DNA of 64,000 nucleotides. Origin: Panicum virgatum (lineage: Eukaryota > Streptophyta > Magnoliopsida > Poales > Poaceae). The stretch covers positions 49,404,248 through 49,468,247 of the forward strand of contig NC_053143.1 of assembly GCF_016808335.1 (NCBI RefSeq). The letters run 5' to 3'. Position 1 is the stretch's first letter; every line of letters begins with the position of its first letter. Below, in pieces: positions 1 to 12,000 of the stretch. The position numbers and the translations under genes were made by a program. Below the pieces are notes generated by a model, which did no database searches, was not told where the DNA came from, and saw nothing but the letters and a program-made list of their open reading frames with translations.

Positions 1-1089
1 CTCCAATCTGATCCCTCGATACTCCACCTACTTAGTGGCAACAGCCTGTCACGATGCCACCCTTTTCGACAAAAGTACCCTGAAGCAAGTCGAACCCCCT
101 TTGGTAGTTCCGCCATGAACCTCTAGCCACCATGACTACAAGATCATGCTAAGCGATCTATCTCGATAATAGATCTAGGATGAAGCAAACCCAAAGAGAA
201 GAACGAAATTGAAAGAGAGAACATGATCGATAATAGATTCGGAAGACATGATTATCATTACTCACATAATAGATTCGTTTGGATCATCACCGCCATGTGC
301 ACACCATCGATGAATCCAACTAGCTCATGAACTCCGCCATGGCACAACCACGCAGGGAGGCCACGGCGGCTAGGGTCGGCCTAAGCCATCTCCTAGACAA
401 CTTCGAAGACTTGCGGCGGCCGTCGTCTCCCTCCGGTCTTGGCCCTAGGTTTTCGTCGAGTTCTGGGTGGATGGATGCTTCGAGATGAATAAGGTGCGAG
501 CTATTTATAAGCCAAGGAAGCCACCAGTCGAAGGGGAGGCCGAACCGCCTCAGAAACGGGCTAGGCCGGCTGGCCTACCCCCTTTCGGGCTTGCCTCGGT
601 CTTATTTTTCGCGTGCAGACTCCTCGCATCTTCTAGAGTTTATGTCCTTCACGATTGCACCCCTTTTGACATCGTTATCTTGGAGATATCTTCGAGGAAA
701 GGATAGGATAGGGAATCCTTCCTTAAATCCTCATTCGCTTTGCTTAATCCCGAAGTATCTTGATCTCATCTTCGTGGGCTTGGTCCTTTGGGCTCTCTTG
801 GAGGATGGATGTGCATGAATGGGCTTCGAATCAACATGGGCTTTGGTCCTCCCTTTGGGCTTTGGCCTTCGTCTTTCTTCGTGTTAGCGCTCGATCACGG
901 GCCTCGTCATTTCATGCTTTAAAATAGGCCAAAAACCTGCAAAAACAAAGTTCCTCCAAAATATATGTGCAAGTGTGAAAATGACCAATAATTAGGCCGG
1001 GGTTAGGACGGTTAGTGATTTTGATATTAAATTCATGCCATTATCAAGGATAAACAAGGGATAAAGTGGGTACTTAAGGAGCGCCAACA
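1..1089 (-). repeat. LTR remnant, gypsy-like, cut by window start
   Basis: This stretch has no credible gene. Read on the minus strand, it begins at 1089 with TGTTGGCGCTCC, the TG start expected of a plant LTR. The sequence inward is the low-complexity, promoter-like kind found in grass gypsy LTRs. The other end lies outside the window, so no TSD or LTR pair can be tested. The short reading frames at 467-818 are unsupported. The LTR call is inference from the start motif and overall texture. Confidence 0.4.
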
Positions 1090-1139
1090 ACACTCTTTAG
1101 TTCAACGCGAACACGTCGTTCCACGCCATAAGGGATGCG

Positions 1140-2312
1140 CAATCAATGTTCGCGGCTTTGTTTCAGGCTCACTTTCTCTAAAACCATCGAGAAGAAAAAA
1201 TATTTGTTTAGAAACATGTCTATGTCATTAACCTTGACTCTGCAGTGATAACACTGACATTCGGGGCTACTATTGACATCCACGACACAGTGCGGTATAA
1301 TAGGACCCAATGAAGGAGTACGGCCTTGGTCCAGATAATTTCATTCTCAACTCGCTCAAAGGTGTGGATTTCATAATTGGGACCAAGATTGTACTCCTTC
1401 ATCGCGTCCTCATATATACAGCACCGCATCGTGGATATCAATGCTAGCCCCGAATAGCAGTGTTTTCACTGAAGGATCAAGGTTAATGACATATTCATGA
1501 TCCGAAACATATATTTTTTAAATTTCTCGATGATTTGCATATGAGCCCGAATAAATACATCATTAGAGTGCCAAAATAATGCAACTAAATGCATAACAAA
1601 TACCAAACTAATTAACCATGCCACTTGAAAAAAATTGAAAAAAATCTCTATAAATTATCCACATTGAAACTATCCAATACACCTTCTCCAAATTCAAGTA
1701 ATGGGTTCTATACATCTCAAATCCATCCATAAATCATAGAAAATGTGCTCATTCTATATATTTCTAAAAATCACAAATATCTCAAACTACAGAGCATGAA
1801 ACAAATAATAAATACCATCAAACAAGAGAGGAAGAAGTTGCAAACCTTTAGTGCACTTGGATGAGTGAAATCTCCACAAAACTTGAGAAAATGGGGCAAT
1901 ACCTCCTCTCTAACTCGCAATGGGAAGAAAGCCCGAGCTCGGTCAAATGGTTGGCTCGGGCTCGGGGAGGAAGAAGACGAGCTGATTTATAGTGGGCGGA
2001 TTAGTACCGGCTGGTGGCTCCAGTCGGTACTAGAAGTCGCAATTTAGTACCGGCTAAAGCCACCAGCCGGTACTAAATTGCTCGGCTCCATTTAGTACCG
2101 GCTAGTGGCTCCAGCCGGTACTAAGTGGCCACCTAGCCATTGCGCCCGGCTGTCGGTGGCGCACTTTAGTGCCGGCTAGTGGCTCCAGCCAGTACTAAAT
2201 GGCTCCAGAAGGTACTGTAGCTTTGGCCCGGTACTAAAGATGCACGTTAGTACCGGGCCAAAGTGCGCCCTGTACTAACCTCTGCGGACGAATGAGAAGT
2301 TTTCTGGCAGTG
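1140..2312 (-). mobile_element. CACTA 5'-end fragment, copy 1
   Basis: On the minus strand the fragment starts at 2312 with CACTGCCAGAAAA, a CACTA-type terminus. Subterminal repeats built on GTACCGGCTGGTGGCTCCAG and its complement follow at 2000-2280. Next comes an AT-rich leader, then the foldback at 1166-1557. No transposase coding sequence remains and the inner end runs into the LTR remnant at the window start. The 60-residue frame at 1865-2047 is subterminal-repeat noise. The family assignment rests on the terminus and subterminal repeats. Confidence 0.7.
1166..1557. repeat. Long imperfect inverted repeat (foldback) inside CACTA end
   Basis: The left arm (about 1166-1345) is matched in reverse complement by the right arm (about 1370-1557). 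Shared blocks include GTCATTAACCTTGA, TTCGGGGCTA, CATCCACGA/CACGAT and GAAGGAGTAC. Near the centre GAAGGAGTACGGCCTTGGTCC pairs with GAAGGAGTACAATCTTGGTCC, leaving a loop of about 35 nt. A transcript would fold into a hairpin of nearly 400 nt. It lies about 760 bp inside the CACTA terminus at 2312. A homologous foldback lies at the equivalent position of the CACTA element at 41.1-50.0 kb. Rice CACTA elements are known to carry the miR820 precursor, but I do not find miR820 here. Small-RNA output is inference. Confidence 0.8.
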
Positions 2313-2315
2313 TAA

Positions 2316-3081
2316 CGACATATTCATGATCCGAAACATATATTTTTTCAACTTCTCGATGGTTTCCATATGAGCCCGAATAAATACATCATTAGAGTGC
2401 CAAAATAATGCAACTAAATGCATAACAAATACCAAACTAATTAACCATGCCACTTGAAAAAAAATTTAAAAAAAATCCTTATAAATTATCCACATTGAAA
2501 TTATCCAATACACCTTCTCCAAATTCAAGTAATGGGTTCTATACATCTCAAATCCTTGCATAAATCAAAGAAATCGTGCCCATTCTTACTATTTATAAAA
2601 ATTAAAAATTTCTCTAACTATGGAACATCAAACAAAAAATGAAGACCATCAAACAAGAGAGGATAAAGTTGTAAACCTTTGGTGCACTTGGATGAGTGAA
2701 ATCCCCACAAAACTTGAGAAAATGGGCAGAACCTCCACTCTAGGTCGCCAAGGAGAAGAAGAACTCTAGCTCTCGGTTAAATGCTGGCTCGGGCTCGGGG
2801 AGGAAGAAGGGACCAGAATATATAGAAGAGAATTAGTACCGGCTGGAGCAACCAGCCGGTACCAAATGTCCTTGGAGCCATTTAGTACCGGCTGGTGGCT
2901 CGAGCCGGTGCTAAATGGCCACTTAGCCGTTGCGTGCGGTGTCGGTGGAGCAGTTTAGTACCGGCTGGTGGCTCCCATGACTACTGTTCCTTGCGCCCGG
3001 TACTAAATGTGAGCGTTAGTACCGGATGAAAGCGAGCTCGGTACTAACGCCCACGGACGAATGAGCTATTTTCTGGTGGTG
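2316..3081 (-). mobile_element. CACTA 5'-end fragment, copy 2 (tandem)
   Basis: This is a second copy of the same element end, directly abutting copy 1. Its outer terminus at 3081 reads CACCACCAGAAAA on the minus strand, and GTACCGGCTGG subterminal repeats lie at 2840-3060. The stretch 2317-2460 is nearly identical to 1489-1630, including the block CATATGAGCCCGAATAAATA. The copy stops three bases from the terminus of copy 1, so only the outer edge of the foldback arm is present. Confidence 0.7.
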
Positions 3082-3084
3082 AGT

Positions 3085-3565
3085 GAACAGCTGCCGTGCA
3101 TGCTGTTGCTCTTGCTGCTGTGCTGCCGTTGTTTGCTCCCTGTCCGGCCGTGGAAACAAACCTTCATTCGCAGATCACGCACACATTCATATATAGCTGA
3201 GGTGCTCGCCACTGGACCGTCGGAGTAGTCAAGTAGAGATAGTCGTCACCGGGCTGCAGCTGGGCTGCCGTATGTACTCGCCACCGGAGCTATCGTTGAT
3301 TCGTTGTGGCCATTGGATCGCTGCTAGCCTGCTATGAAGAGGACCTCTGCCGGGCAGCCGCGCTCGCCGCTGGAGCTCTTTGTCATGGCTGCCATGGCGG
3401 ATAGCCAGCATGAATGGAGTTGCTGCCGAGTTGTCATGCTCGTTGCCAGAATTGCCATCGTGGCCGCAGTGAACAGTCACCGTGCATGCTGTTGCTCTTG
3501 CTGCTGGGCTGCCGTTGTTTTTGCTCCCTGTCTGGCGGTAGAAACAAACCTTCCATCTATGCCGG
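3085..3565. repeat. Direct repeat of ~85 bp beside the CACTA end
   Basis: About 85 bp starting near 3085 (GTGAACAGCTGCCGTGCATG) recur near 3467 (GTGAACAGTCACCGTGCATG) with few changes. The shared text includes GCTGTTGCTCTTGCTGCTG and GAAACAAACCTTC. The copies are about 380 bp apart. The overlapping frames in this interval on both strands show no recognisable domain and are not called as genes. Confidence 0.7.
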
Positions 3566-4092
3566 TCATGCAGTTGTATGCAACGAACAAGCATCACCTA
3601 AATAAATAAAGAATCTCACCCATAAGCATGAACGGCCATGTCATCGACGGCGAGGTAGGATGCTGGAGAAGCGCTTGATGAGGTGGCTGGCGGTGTCGGT
3701 GTTGCTGCCACCGGGGTGGCTGAAGATTAGCATTGGGATCATAGAGGAAGATCATAATAGGTCATCCCTCTGCTTTCTCAATACAATTGTAATAAGTTTC
3801 ATTCGCACACATTCATTTTTGGAAGGCTAATGAATTTTCGTCAACCATCGCATCAAATTAATTCACTAATAATTCATCGCGTAGCAGTCCATCATGTAGC
3901 AGTAACTACACACTTCACTTTTTTCACAGAAACTACACACTTTAACTACACACTTCCACTTCGACGATAATACATCAAAATTTAGTTTAGGAGGCGAGGT
4001 TATCCTCTAAACACCATGTGCAAGTGATCGCGGCCCTTCATCGAGCAACCCACTTTAACTGACGACCGTCAAGTCGTGTCTTTTTCTGCAGA
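3566..4092. other. 3' flank of the NLR gene, nothing recognised
   Basis: This is intergenic sequence between the direct repeat and the NLR stop codon. It should contain the 3' UTR and polyadenylation region of the minus-strand NLR gene, but I can point to no specific signal. No reading frame here has recognisable content. Confidence 0.4.
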
Positions 4093-6015
4093 CTACTGGC
4101 CTGGGCGGAATTTCTGCTCCTGCTTCAAAGGCGGTTGCTTCGGATGTTGGGCAAGCTTCTGCTTCAGTGCTTCCTTGAATGCATCGCAGTCGCAGCCATC
4201 GCTAGGGGAACCCTTAAGCACTACCTGGTTGAGAGAAATGAGATGCTCTAGTCCAGTAAAGTCCAACGACAATCCGTAACTGCAGTCAACCTTCAGCTGC
4301 TCAAGCTTTATCATCTGGTCAAGGAAGCTCACATGTATACTGGAGCGGCAAGCAATCTCAAGGGTATTCAGTTCATCAAAAAAGGCAGGTGCTGTAGAGC
4401 TCACCCTGGTAGAGCTACTATCCACCTTGGCACAAAACTTGATCTCACCACTATTATCATTATCTGTGACGACAAAACGAAGGCGTAGGGTATGCAGCCT
4501 TTTTAGCTTCCCGAGCTCCTGTATGTCCTCCATTGTAAACAAGGTTGTCATTTGTAAAGTCAACTTGGTGAGATTGTCCAGTCTCCCGATGTGCTTTGGC
4601 AACTTTGCTACATGCCCATAGAGCTTAAGGCGCTGTAGTTTCTCCGGAAGCTCAAGGAATTGCAGGAGGTGTTTGTCACTGCCTTTCGTGAGCCCCATTG
4701 ACAAGGATGTCAAATTGGTGAGAGCGTGCCAGCTGATGTTAAACAAACCCCAGCTATTGTTGCCATTGATGCCAGACACTATGAGCTTGCGCAATTGGGT
4801 AAGGTAACTGAGCTCTCTCAGAATGGACTCTCCACCTGCAATATTGGCATATACAACACCCAATGTGTGCAAGTTCGTCAGCCTCCCGATCCCCTTAGGA
4901 GCCTTGATACCATGGCAAGTAGGAGATCCACGTCTGCTTGACTTGGGGGAATAGGATAACAGAGTGTGAAGTATCCTGGTCCTCCTTGGCCTGTATGGCT
5001 CCTCATTCATCTCCTCGGGACCGGGTGTGGTCTCACCAGCACGAATATACTGCAGCTTCCGTAGATTGATAATACTTTTTGGTAGTGTGATTATTTTGGT
5101 GTATCTGATATCAAGAGTCTGGAGCTGCCTAAGCTCACCCATGGAATCCGGCAGCTGAGAGATTGGTGTGCATCTTCTTAGTGACAAGAACTTGAGGCGA
5201 GGTATCATATCCCCGATTTGATCAAGGTCACCATTTTTTATATTTGGTGTACCTTCCAGATCAAGCACCCGAAGCACCCTCATCTTTTCGGAGATGAAGA
5301 ATGGCTTCCAGTTTTCAAACACAGTCAAAGAACGTAACCTGGAGAAGTCCATGCTGTTGAACATAAATTCGTCTCCTTCCCAGCACTTCCTAATGGCCAG
5401 GTGCTGGCCAACACGTCCAGTGGTTAGGCTGCACTTCCCTTCCAATACAGAGACCTCCAGAGGAAGGAGAACTTTCTCTTCTGTTTGCCACGAGATGATG
5501 TACTCGAGGATCAAGCAATTCACCTGCCACGAGACCTTTCTGATGACATCGGTCTCAGTAATTGGTTGTTGTGCTTGCTGTATCATTCCAAGCTCAGCAA
5601 TCTTGTTAAAGAGCTTCTCTGCATCGTTCTCCAAGCTACAGCTACCAATGCCCTTGGAGTATCCTTCTGCTATCCACCGCCTCACCAAATGCCTTTTACG
5701 GATCATTTTGTTTTCAGGGAAAATTGAGAGGTAGAAGATACATTTCTTGAGTAAATGAGGACAAGCATCAAAGCTCGAACTAATAGAAGTGAATATGCTC
5801 AGGAAGCTATCACACTTTGCCATGGTCACTTCATGCTTAAAGTTGTCATTAAGGCGTTTCCGCTCCCGTTCTTGTGTTTCTCTTGGTCGGTTAGCCAAGG
5901 GGCCCAAGTAGCTAGCCAAAGCGATTATTCGTTTGGGAACTCCATCGCATTTGGATAATAGAGGTTTGGCTTGCTCGATCATATTCTCATTCAGAGAGCT
6001 TCCAAATGGAAATAC
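4093..6015 (-). CDS. NLR exon 3: ARC domains and LRRs
   Basis: The exon encodes residues 571-1210. The acceptor ACAATAG|GT at 6016-6017 keeps the frame, so it begins 11 codons upstream of the first in-exon methionine. GVPKRIIALA near 595 is the GLPLA equivalent. The RNBS-D/winged-helix segment CIFYLSIFPENK starts at 662, with RWIAEG at 683-688. At the MHD position, WQVNCLILEYI (733-743) has V-N-C. LRRs run from about 790 (LRSLTVFENW) to about 1180, including LPDSMGELRQLQTLDI. A charged insert lies near 888-930. The tail is basic and Gln/Lys-rich with no extra domain. The stop is TAG at 4093-4095. Confidence 0.88.
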   Translation of the reverse strand, partial: VFPFGSSLNENMIEQAKPLLSKCDGVPKRIIALASYLGPLANRPRETQERERKRLNDNFKHEVTMAKCDSFLSIFTSISSSFDACPHLLKKCIFYLSIFPENKMIRKRHLVRRWIAEGYSKGIGSCSLENDAEKLFNKIAELGMIQQAQQPITETDVIRKVSWQVNCLILEYIISWQTEEKVLLPLEVSVLEGKCSLTTGRVGQHLAIRKCWEGDEFMFNSMDFSRLRSLTVFENWKPFFISEKMRVLRVLDLEGTPNIKNGDLDQIGDMIPRLKFLSLRRCTPISQLPDSMGELRQLQTLDIRYTKIITLPKSIINLRKLQYIRAGETTPGPEEMNEEPYRPRRTRILHTLLSYSPKSSRRGSPTCHGIKAPKGIGRLTNLHTLGVVYANIAGGESILRELSYLTQLRKLIVSGINGNNSWGLFNISWHALTNLTSLSMGLTKGSDKHLLQFLELPEKLQRLKLYGHVAKLPKHIGRLDNLTKLTLQMTTLFTMEDIQELGKLKRLHTLRLRFVVTDNDNSGEIKFCAKVDSSSTRVSSTAPAFFDELNTLEIACRSSIHVSFLDQMIKLEQLKVDCSYGLSLDFTGLEHLISLNQVVLKGSPSDGCDCDAFKEALKQKLAQHPKQPPLKQEQKFRPGQ

Positions 6016-9000
6016 CTATTGTCAAAACAATTCAAAACGAAAAATAGTCACTACTTTGCTAACTATCCGACAAATTAGTCATGTTTAAACTTGATGGTCC
6101 TCGCCAAGAATGTTAAAGATCAAATTTTCTCTATGGCACTACAATACTACATCAAGTTTAGAATAGAAAAAAAAATACTTTTGGAAGACAAGTAGTTTGA
6201 AAATGACCCCATATGCTTGACTGCCTGTTCATCCATAATATAGTATATATAGCATAAACATGCATAAGTTGACTGTCTGTTCGTAGATAGATTAACCAGA
6301 ATAAATTGGTGGGTGGCAGGCATGATTTACTTTCTAAGGTGTCTATGTTTAACTATCAGAACAAAGGTATGCATTTGAATAAAGTCTACACAGGAATGAA
6401 CATTTTTGGCCCAATTAATGTATAAGGCTTTAGTGAACCCCATGAGTTGCATGTGAACAAAGAAATATGAAAATTAATGCTGGCTTTGAAATTAAAATTT
6501 CTTTGCTACTTATAAAGAGGAACAATTTTAACTTAATATAATATAACAACAAACAAGAGTCCATACTAATGGAATGTGCCACATATGGTTTTTAAAACGT
6601 GTCTGCACTAAACACATTGTAGATGGTTTTTTATGGGCCAACCTCCTAAACTGAACTCGATATGGCAAAAATCCGTCAATGATAATACATATTACATATA
6701 TTAAAAAAGATCATTATACACCACAAACAGGTTCTTATGTGAGAACTGTACAAAATGTGTATAGTCATCAATAATTTCTTTCTTTAAAAAACTTTTATTC
6801 AAAAACTGTTTTAGATGTATATAGACATTAACAACTTTTTCAAAGAAATTGTTCATATTATAGTCATTGCTGACAGTTCTTAGACAATTCTTGCAATTAA
6901 GGACATACATTAATTTGTCTGTCTTTTACCTTTTGAACTAAGTTGAGTTTGGAATTGAGAGATTTGGTGTGAGTATATCATGTTGAGCGTCATCTCTAAT
7001 AGAAGTTATAAATATTCACCAACATTTTGAGACTAATGAAAGTAGAATTTACACCATTCTAACATCTTCAACGGCGAAGCACGGTGAAGATGGCACAATG
7101 GTATGTAAACATAGTTTCACTAGGCATAAAAATTTACAAAACTTTATAAATTTTAGTGACAAGGATGGACATATATACTATATTCCTCTAAATCTCATTA
7201 CCAAACTCAATTTCATTTAAAAGATTCAAAAAAAATTTTGGATCAACTAGAGCTTTTTAAAGTTAGATTCCACAATCTGGATGGATCCAAACATGCTCAA
7301 GTTTAAACCGATGATGCTTGTAGAAATAAGTTAATTTGGATTCATGCACAGCAATTGGGTGCATATTGGTTTCCATGTTCGCATTCCTCACCTCATCTCG
7401 TCTCTTCTGCAGGGGTGGAGACAGGGGGGGGCGGACAGGGGCCTGCCCCCCCCCCCCATGGTCCCCAAATTTACACTACAAATTTAAATTTTGATTAAAT
7501 TTTTATCTAAATTTGTATGGTTGGCCCCCCCTAACAATGAAAAAAACGACTTCCTGGCTCCGCCCCTGCTCTTCTGGCTAGGCTAACAAGCTTGGCAGCT
7601 CAAGAGAGCCAGATTGTCTCTCCCAAGAAAATGAGAAAAAGCTTGCTTTCACAAGTACGGAGGCAGCTAGCAAAGGATCCAAACAACATGCATGTACTGT
7701 CCAACTTCTTGCCCAGGAAGGCTAGGTGACCTCCAACATGGTTCCTAATGTGCACTAAGGTGTACAATGACCACACTATGCCTTAAACATTTCCATAACT
7801 AATGTGGGTGTCATGTTACACATATTTAAATAGTGAATAAACAGGAAGGACACACTATATAACAATTAAGATGAGTTCAAAAATGATGGGATTGTATAGT
7901 TTCTATTTGCGTTGGGGGATAGATGAACTTATATTGGAACCGTAGTAAGCAGTTGTATTCTGGAATTAGAGTATATGACACTTCGTAAATGAGTAAACAT
8001 ACCTTTCTGAAGAGGTCAAGGGCTACAGCAGCATCTAGAGGTTTGACATTGCACACTCTGCCAGAAGACGCTGCACAATGTGTGGCTACACTTTCTTCAG
8101 TAGTAATGACAATGATACAGTTTGCATAAGTTCCAGCTGATACCAACTCATTATTTATCGTGTCCCAGTCATTTTTGGACTGCAATCCGGCAACAACCAC
8201 GAGACACTGACGCTCCTTAAGAACCTCCTTACACAATTTGATGGCATCATATTCAGCTTGAAATGCATCTCGATATATCCTTCCAGAATAAGGTGGTTCC
8301 AAATGCATATCCAGGAGTAAGCTCTGTGAAAAGTCCATGAGATTGAAAGGATGGGATACATTGACCCAAACGAACATATTGAACATTCCACGGTTATTGG
8401 CCACATAATGGTTGTAAACAGTTCTGACAAGAGATGATTTCCCAACACCATCATCCCCGCACACAGGGACTACATTTGATTTTCCTTGTGAGGAGTCTAA
8501 TGGCAAGCCTATCAGTTTATCAAGTTCCTTCATTTCCGTATCGCGGCCCACAAGAAAACAGTTGTTGATCACGTCCTGTGCAAAAGAAGGCCTGTTCCTA
8601 TATACAACTTCGTCACGTCGAAAACCCTGCAAATGGGAAGAGAGAATGACAAAGAAACTGAGATGCAGGAAAATGATATATACAACTTCAAGTCAATAGA
8701 AGAGATTTGGAGGGATTAGAGACAATATATAAGGCAAAATATCCACATCTTGAGCTATATAGCAACACCAGAAAAACAAATAAATACTTCATCTGATTTC
8801 AAATGTAGGTCATTTTAGGATTTCAATTGGTTAAACTTGTCTAACATGACCTATTGTAAGAAACATGGCCCCATTAGGTCATAGTTATGATTTTGGTAAT
8901 TGTATGACAACATAGTCAATGGGACTAACACTATTGGAAACCATTTTTTTTCCCCTGTGTGTGTCGAATTTTCTTTAGGGCTTTTTCGAGCACGCACAGG

Positions 9001-12000
9001 GAAATTCACATTTTCTTGTCAGTTTTGAAAGAACGCACAGGGAAATAACTGAACTCACAGGAAAATTTACATTTCCTTGTCGGTCTTGAAAGAACGCACA
9101 GGGAAATAACCAAACTGACAGGAAAATTCCCATTTCCTTGTCGGTTAAGAAAGAACACACAGGAAAATAACTCGAACTCATAGGGAAATTATACACTTCT
9201 TGTGGATTAAATCATTAACAATAAACTCTATCTTTTTTCCTAAAACTTTGATACAATCTTGATTTAGTGTGGCAAGCTTATGGACAAAAATATACTGTCA
9301 CGTCAATACGTACAATTTTCTAACTAAATTTAGATATTATTGTAATGATTAAGTGATTATTTGAAGAAACAAGTTTGAATTGTCACTAGAAGATAATTAA
9401 ATTTTTCATCCGTCCAAAAGACATAGGCTAAGAATGGAACATATGAGGCTGAAAATATTTTGTGTAATTTTCTAAAATTTATTGGAGGTACACATAGTTC
9501 AACTTGGGATTACTTTCTATAAGCATGCATAAATTAATTTAAATGACAGAAAATAGCAAGTCTATTAAAACAATTCTTGAAACTCCTACATGACAATTTG
9601 GATGTTATCTATTGCACATAAAAATTTTATTGGGTTATATAAGGTAATTAATTTTGCAAATTACTTCACAAGCGTGCCTTAATTAGTTATTTAAAAAAAT
9701 AGAAAAACAACTTTTTTTACAGAAAGTTGCAGTGTAAATCCACAGATGTTAATAGGAGGGTGAATTTAAGGCCATGGCCAAATTTCAAGTGTATATGAGG
9801 AAGAAAACACTGTAGGGTGTACAAGCATCAACGTTTGACTTAAGTTGTATGAAACAATATGAGAGATCCATCTATTTTGTGAATAATGTATACTTTATTT
9901 TTTTTAAAATCTTATGAAACTTTTATGTCAAGCTTATACATCCATAAAATAATTATATTCAAATTTATAGAATTTTTAAAAAGTTTTAGGTATTATTATC
10001 ATTATTTAATAATAAGGTTGTAAATAGAAGTTTGAATTACTCCTAACAAATATCTAGACTTTTCATCTATTTTTAGAATACGACCTATAATAGAACATTA
10101 GTCCTTAAAATATATTTTATGTAATTTTTTAAATATTATGTGAGATACATGTAGTTCAAATTGTAATTACTTTCAATAAACATATAGAAATTCATTTAAA
10201 CTATTGAAAATAGTCAATGAGTTCAAAAGTTATTGAAACTTCTACAAGACAACTTATATGTAATGTAATTTATATGAAAAATATATTAGTATATATAAAA
10301 TTATTATTTTTGTTTGTTACTTCACGAAGTGCCTTAATTAGTTAGAAATAAAAATGAAAAATTAAACGGGCCAAAAAAATCTGAGAGTGGGCTGTTTTCT
10401 ATGTATGGAAGTTTGGCCCAAACTTTCGTATCCATCCATTTCTGATCCGACGGTTTAGATTGCTTCCTCACTGTGTATAAAACCAGCTCCTCCAGTCGGA
10501 AACCCTAGCCGTCCATCTCTCCCTCGCCCCCTCCCCTCGTCCTCACACCCACGCCCCTCCCTCTCCGCACACACCTCCTCCGTCCTCCCCACCGATGCCT
10601 CCTCCTCAAATCTCAGATCTGGGGCTGCCCGCGGCGGCAGCTCGGCCGAGCGCTAGCCGCTAGGCGCCCCAGGCCCTCGCGCTGCGCAGGGGCTTCGCAG
10701 CGGGCGGCAGCTCGGCCGAGCGCTAGCCGCTAGGCGCCCCTGGCCATGCGTTGCGCAGGGCCTCCGCGGCAGGTGGCTGAGCGCTAGCCTCTAGGCGCCC
10801 CCAGCCTGCACGCCGCACAGGTGTTCCGCGGCAGCACGGCATGCGGCAGACGCGGCGGAAGGGCAAGCAGGCGGCCGGTGGGCCAATCGCGTCACGGCCG
10901 GCACTGCGCCAGGCGCGGGCACGCGGGTCCACCTCCACCAGGCGCGGGTGCAAGGGCAGGCAGCTGGCCGACGGGCGCATCATGTCAAGGCGGCACCGCG
11001 ACAGGTCAGTGATGTCGTCCGGACCTCTCTGCGTCTGACCGCGACCCTCCCCAGCGCATGGTGACCTGTGCACGAGTGAAACATATATTTCTCTCTCTCC
11101 CATTTGTTATCTGATTCCCCCAAATTGCTTTAAATCCCGATCTAGGGTATTGACCACATGGTGTTGAAATTTGTGGCTGCATAGTTGGAAATCGAGGTGT
11201 ACTACACTAAGTGGAGGAATAGAAAATTACTCTGATTTCTTTCATTTGCCATGGTAAGTAGAGTTCTGAAATGCTTTCATAGGGAAAGTAGAGTTCATAT
11301 ATGATCAGTAATATTTTAATCATAAACATTTATATCATGTGAGACCTTTACAAAGTACCATAGTTAAATCGGCAACACTTGATTCAGCTATATTTAACTT
11401 GGTAACACTTGTTTCAGGCTTTCAGCTGGCTGCTTACTTGCAGCAAATAGAGACATTCATTAATTGAGGATGCTGCATATAGTTAACGGATTATTAAGAT
11501 GTAGTGATGCGAATTATTAGTCCCAGTGATTTGTTTCCACTTTCCTTGATAATGATTTTACTTACTTTTTTTTCAGATGGGATGCGAATGTAGTATGCTA
11601 GAACAGCAGCAGCGGCAGATCCTGATGAAACTCCAGGGTCAGGTGGGATTAAATCTTATTAGCTCTATTCTCCCTGTATTTTTGTGTTATTTTTCTTTTG
11701 AGATTTAGGAGCACGGGCAGATCTTGATTAAACTATAGAGCTAGGAGTTGCGTAATTGGTTAGAGCTGATTCATCGAACGTACTCTGTACTTCAATTGCA
11801 TTTGGGATGGTTTGAACTTATCCAAATCAGTTACCACAAAGCACTGAATGCTAGCAGAATTAGCTTATCTCTTATTCTTTTGCTTCTTGAGGGCTTCACC
11901 TAGTTCTGAAGAACTGAACTATTGAATAAAGGTGCATGCGTCAGTATGGAGCAAACAAGGTTATATAATTCAACTCATCTATAATACAACTTTCAATTTA

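Noticed and set aside
1166..1557. miR820 precursor
   Set aside because: I compared both strands of this foldback with the mature miR820 sequence as I recall it and found no matching 21-mer, so only the structural parallel is kept.
5294..5734. 146-codon plus-strand frame
   Set aside because: It is the antisense shadow of NLR exon 3.
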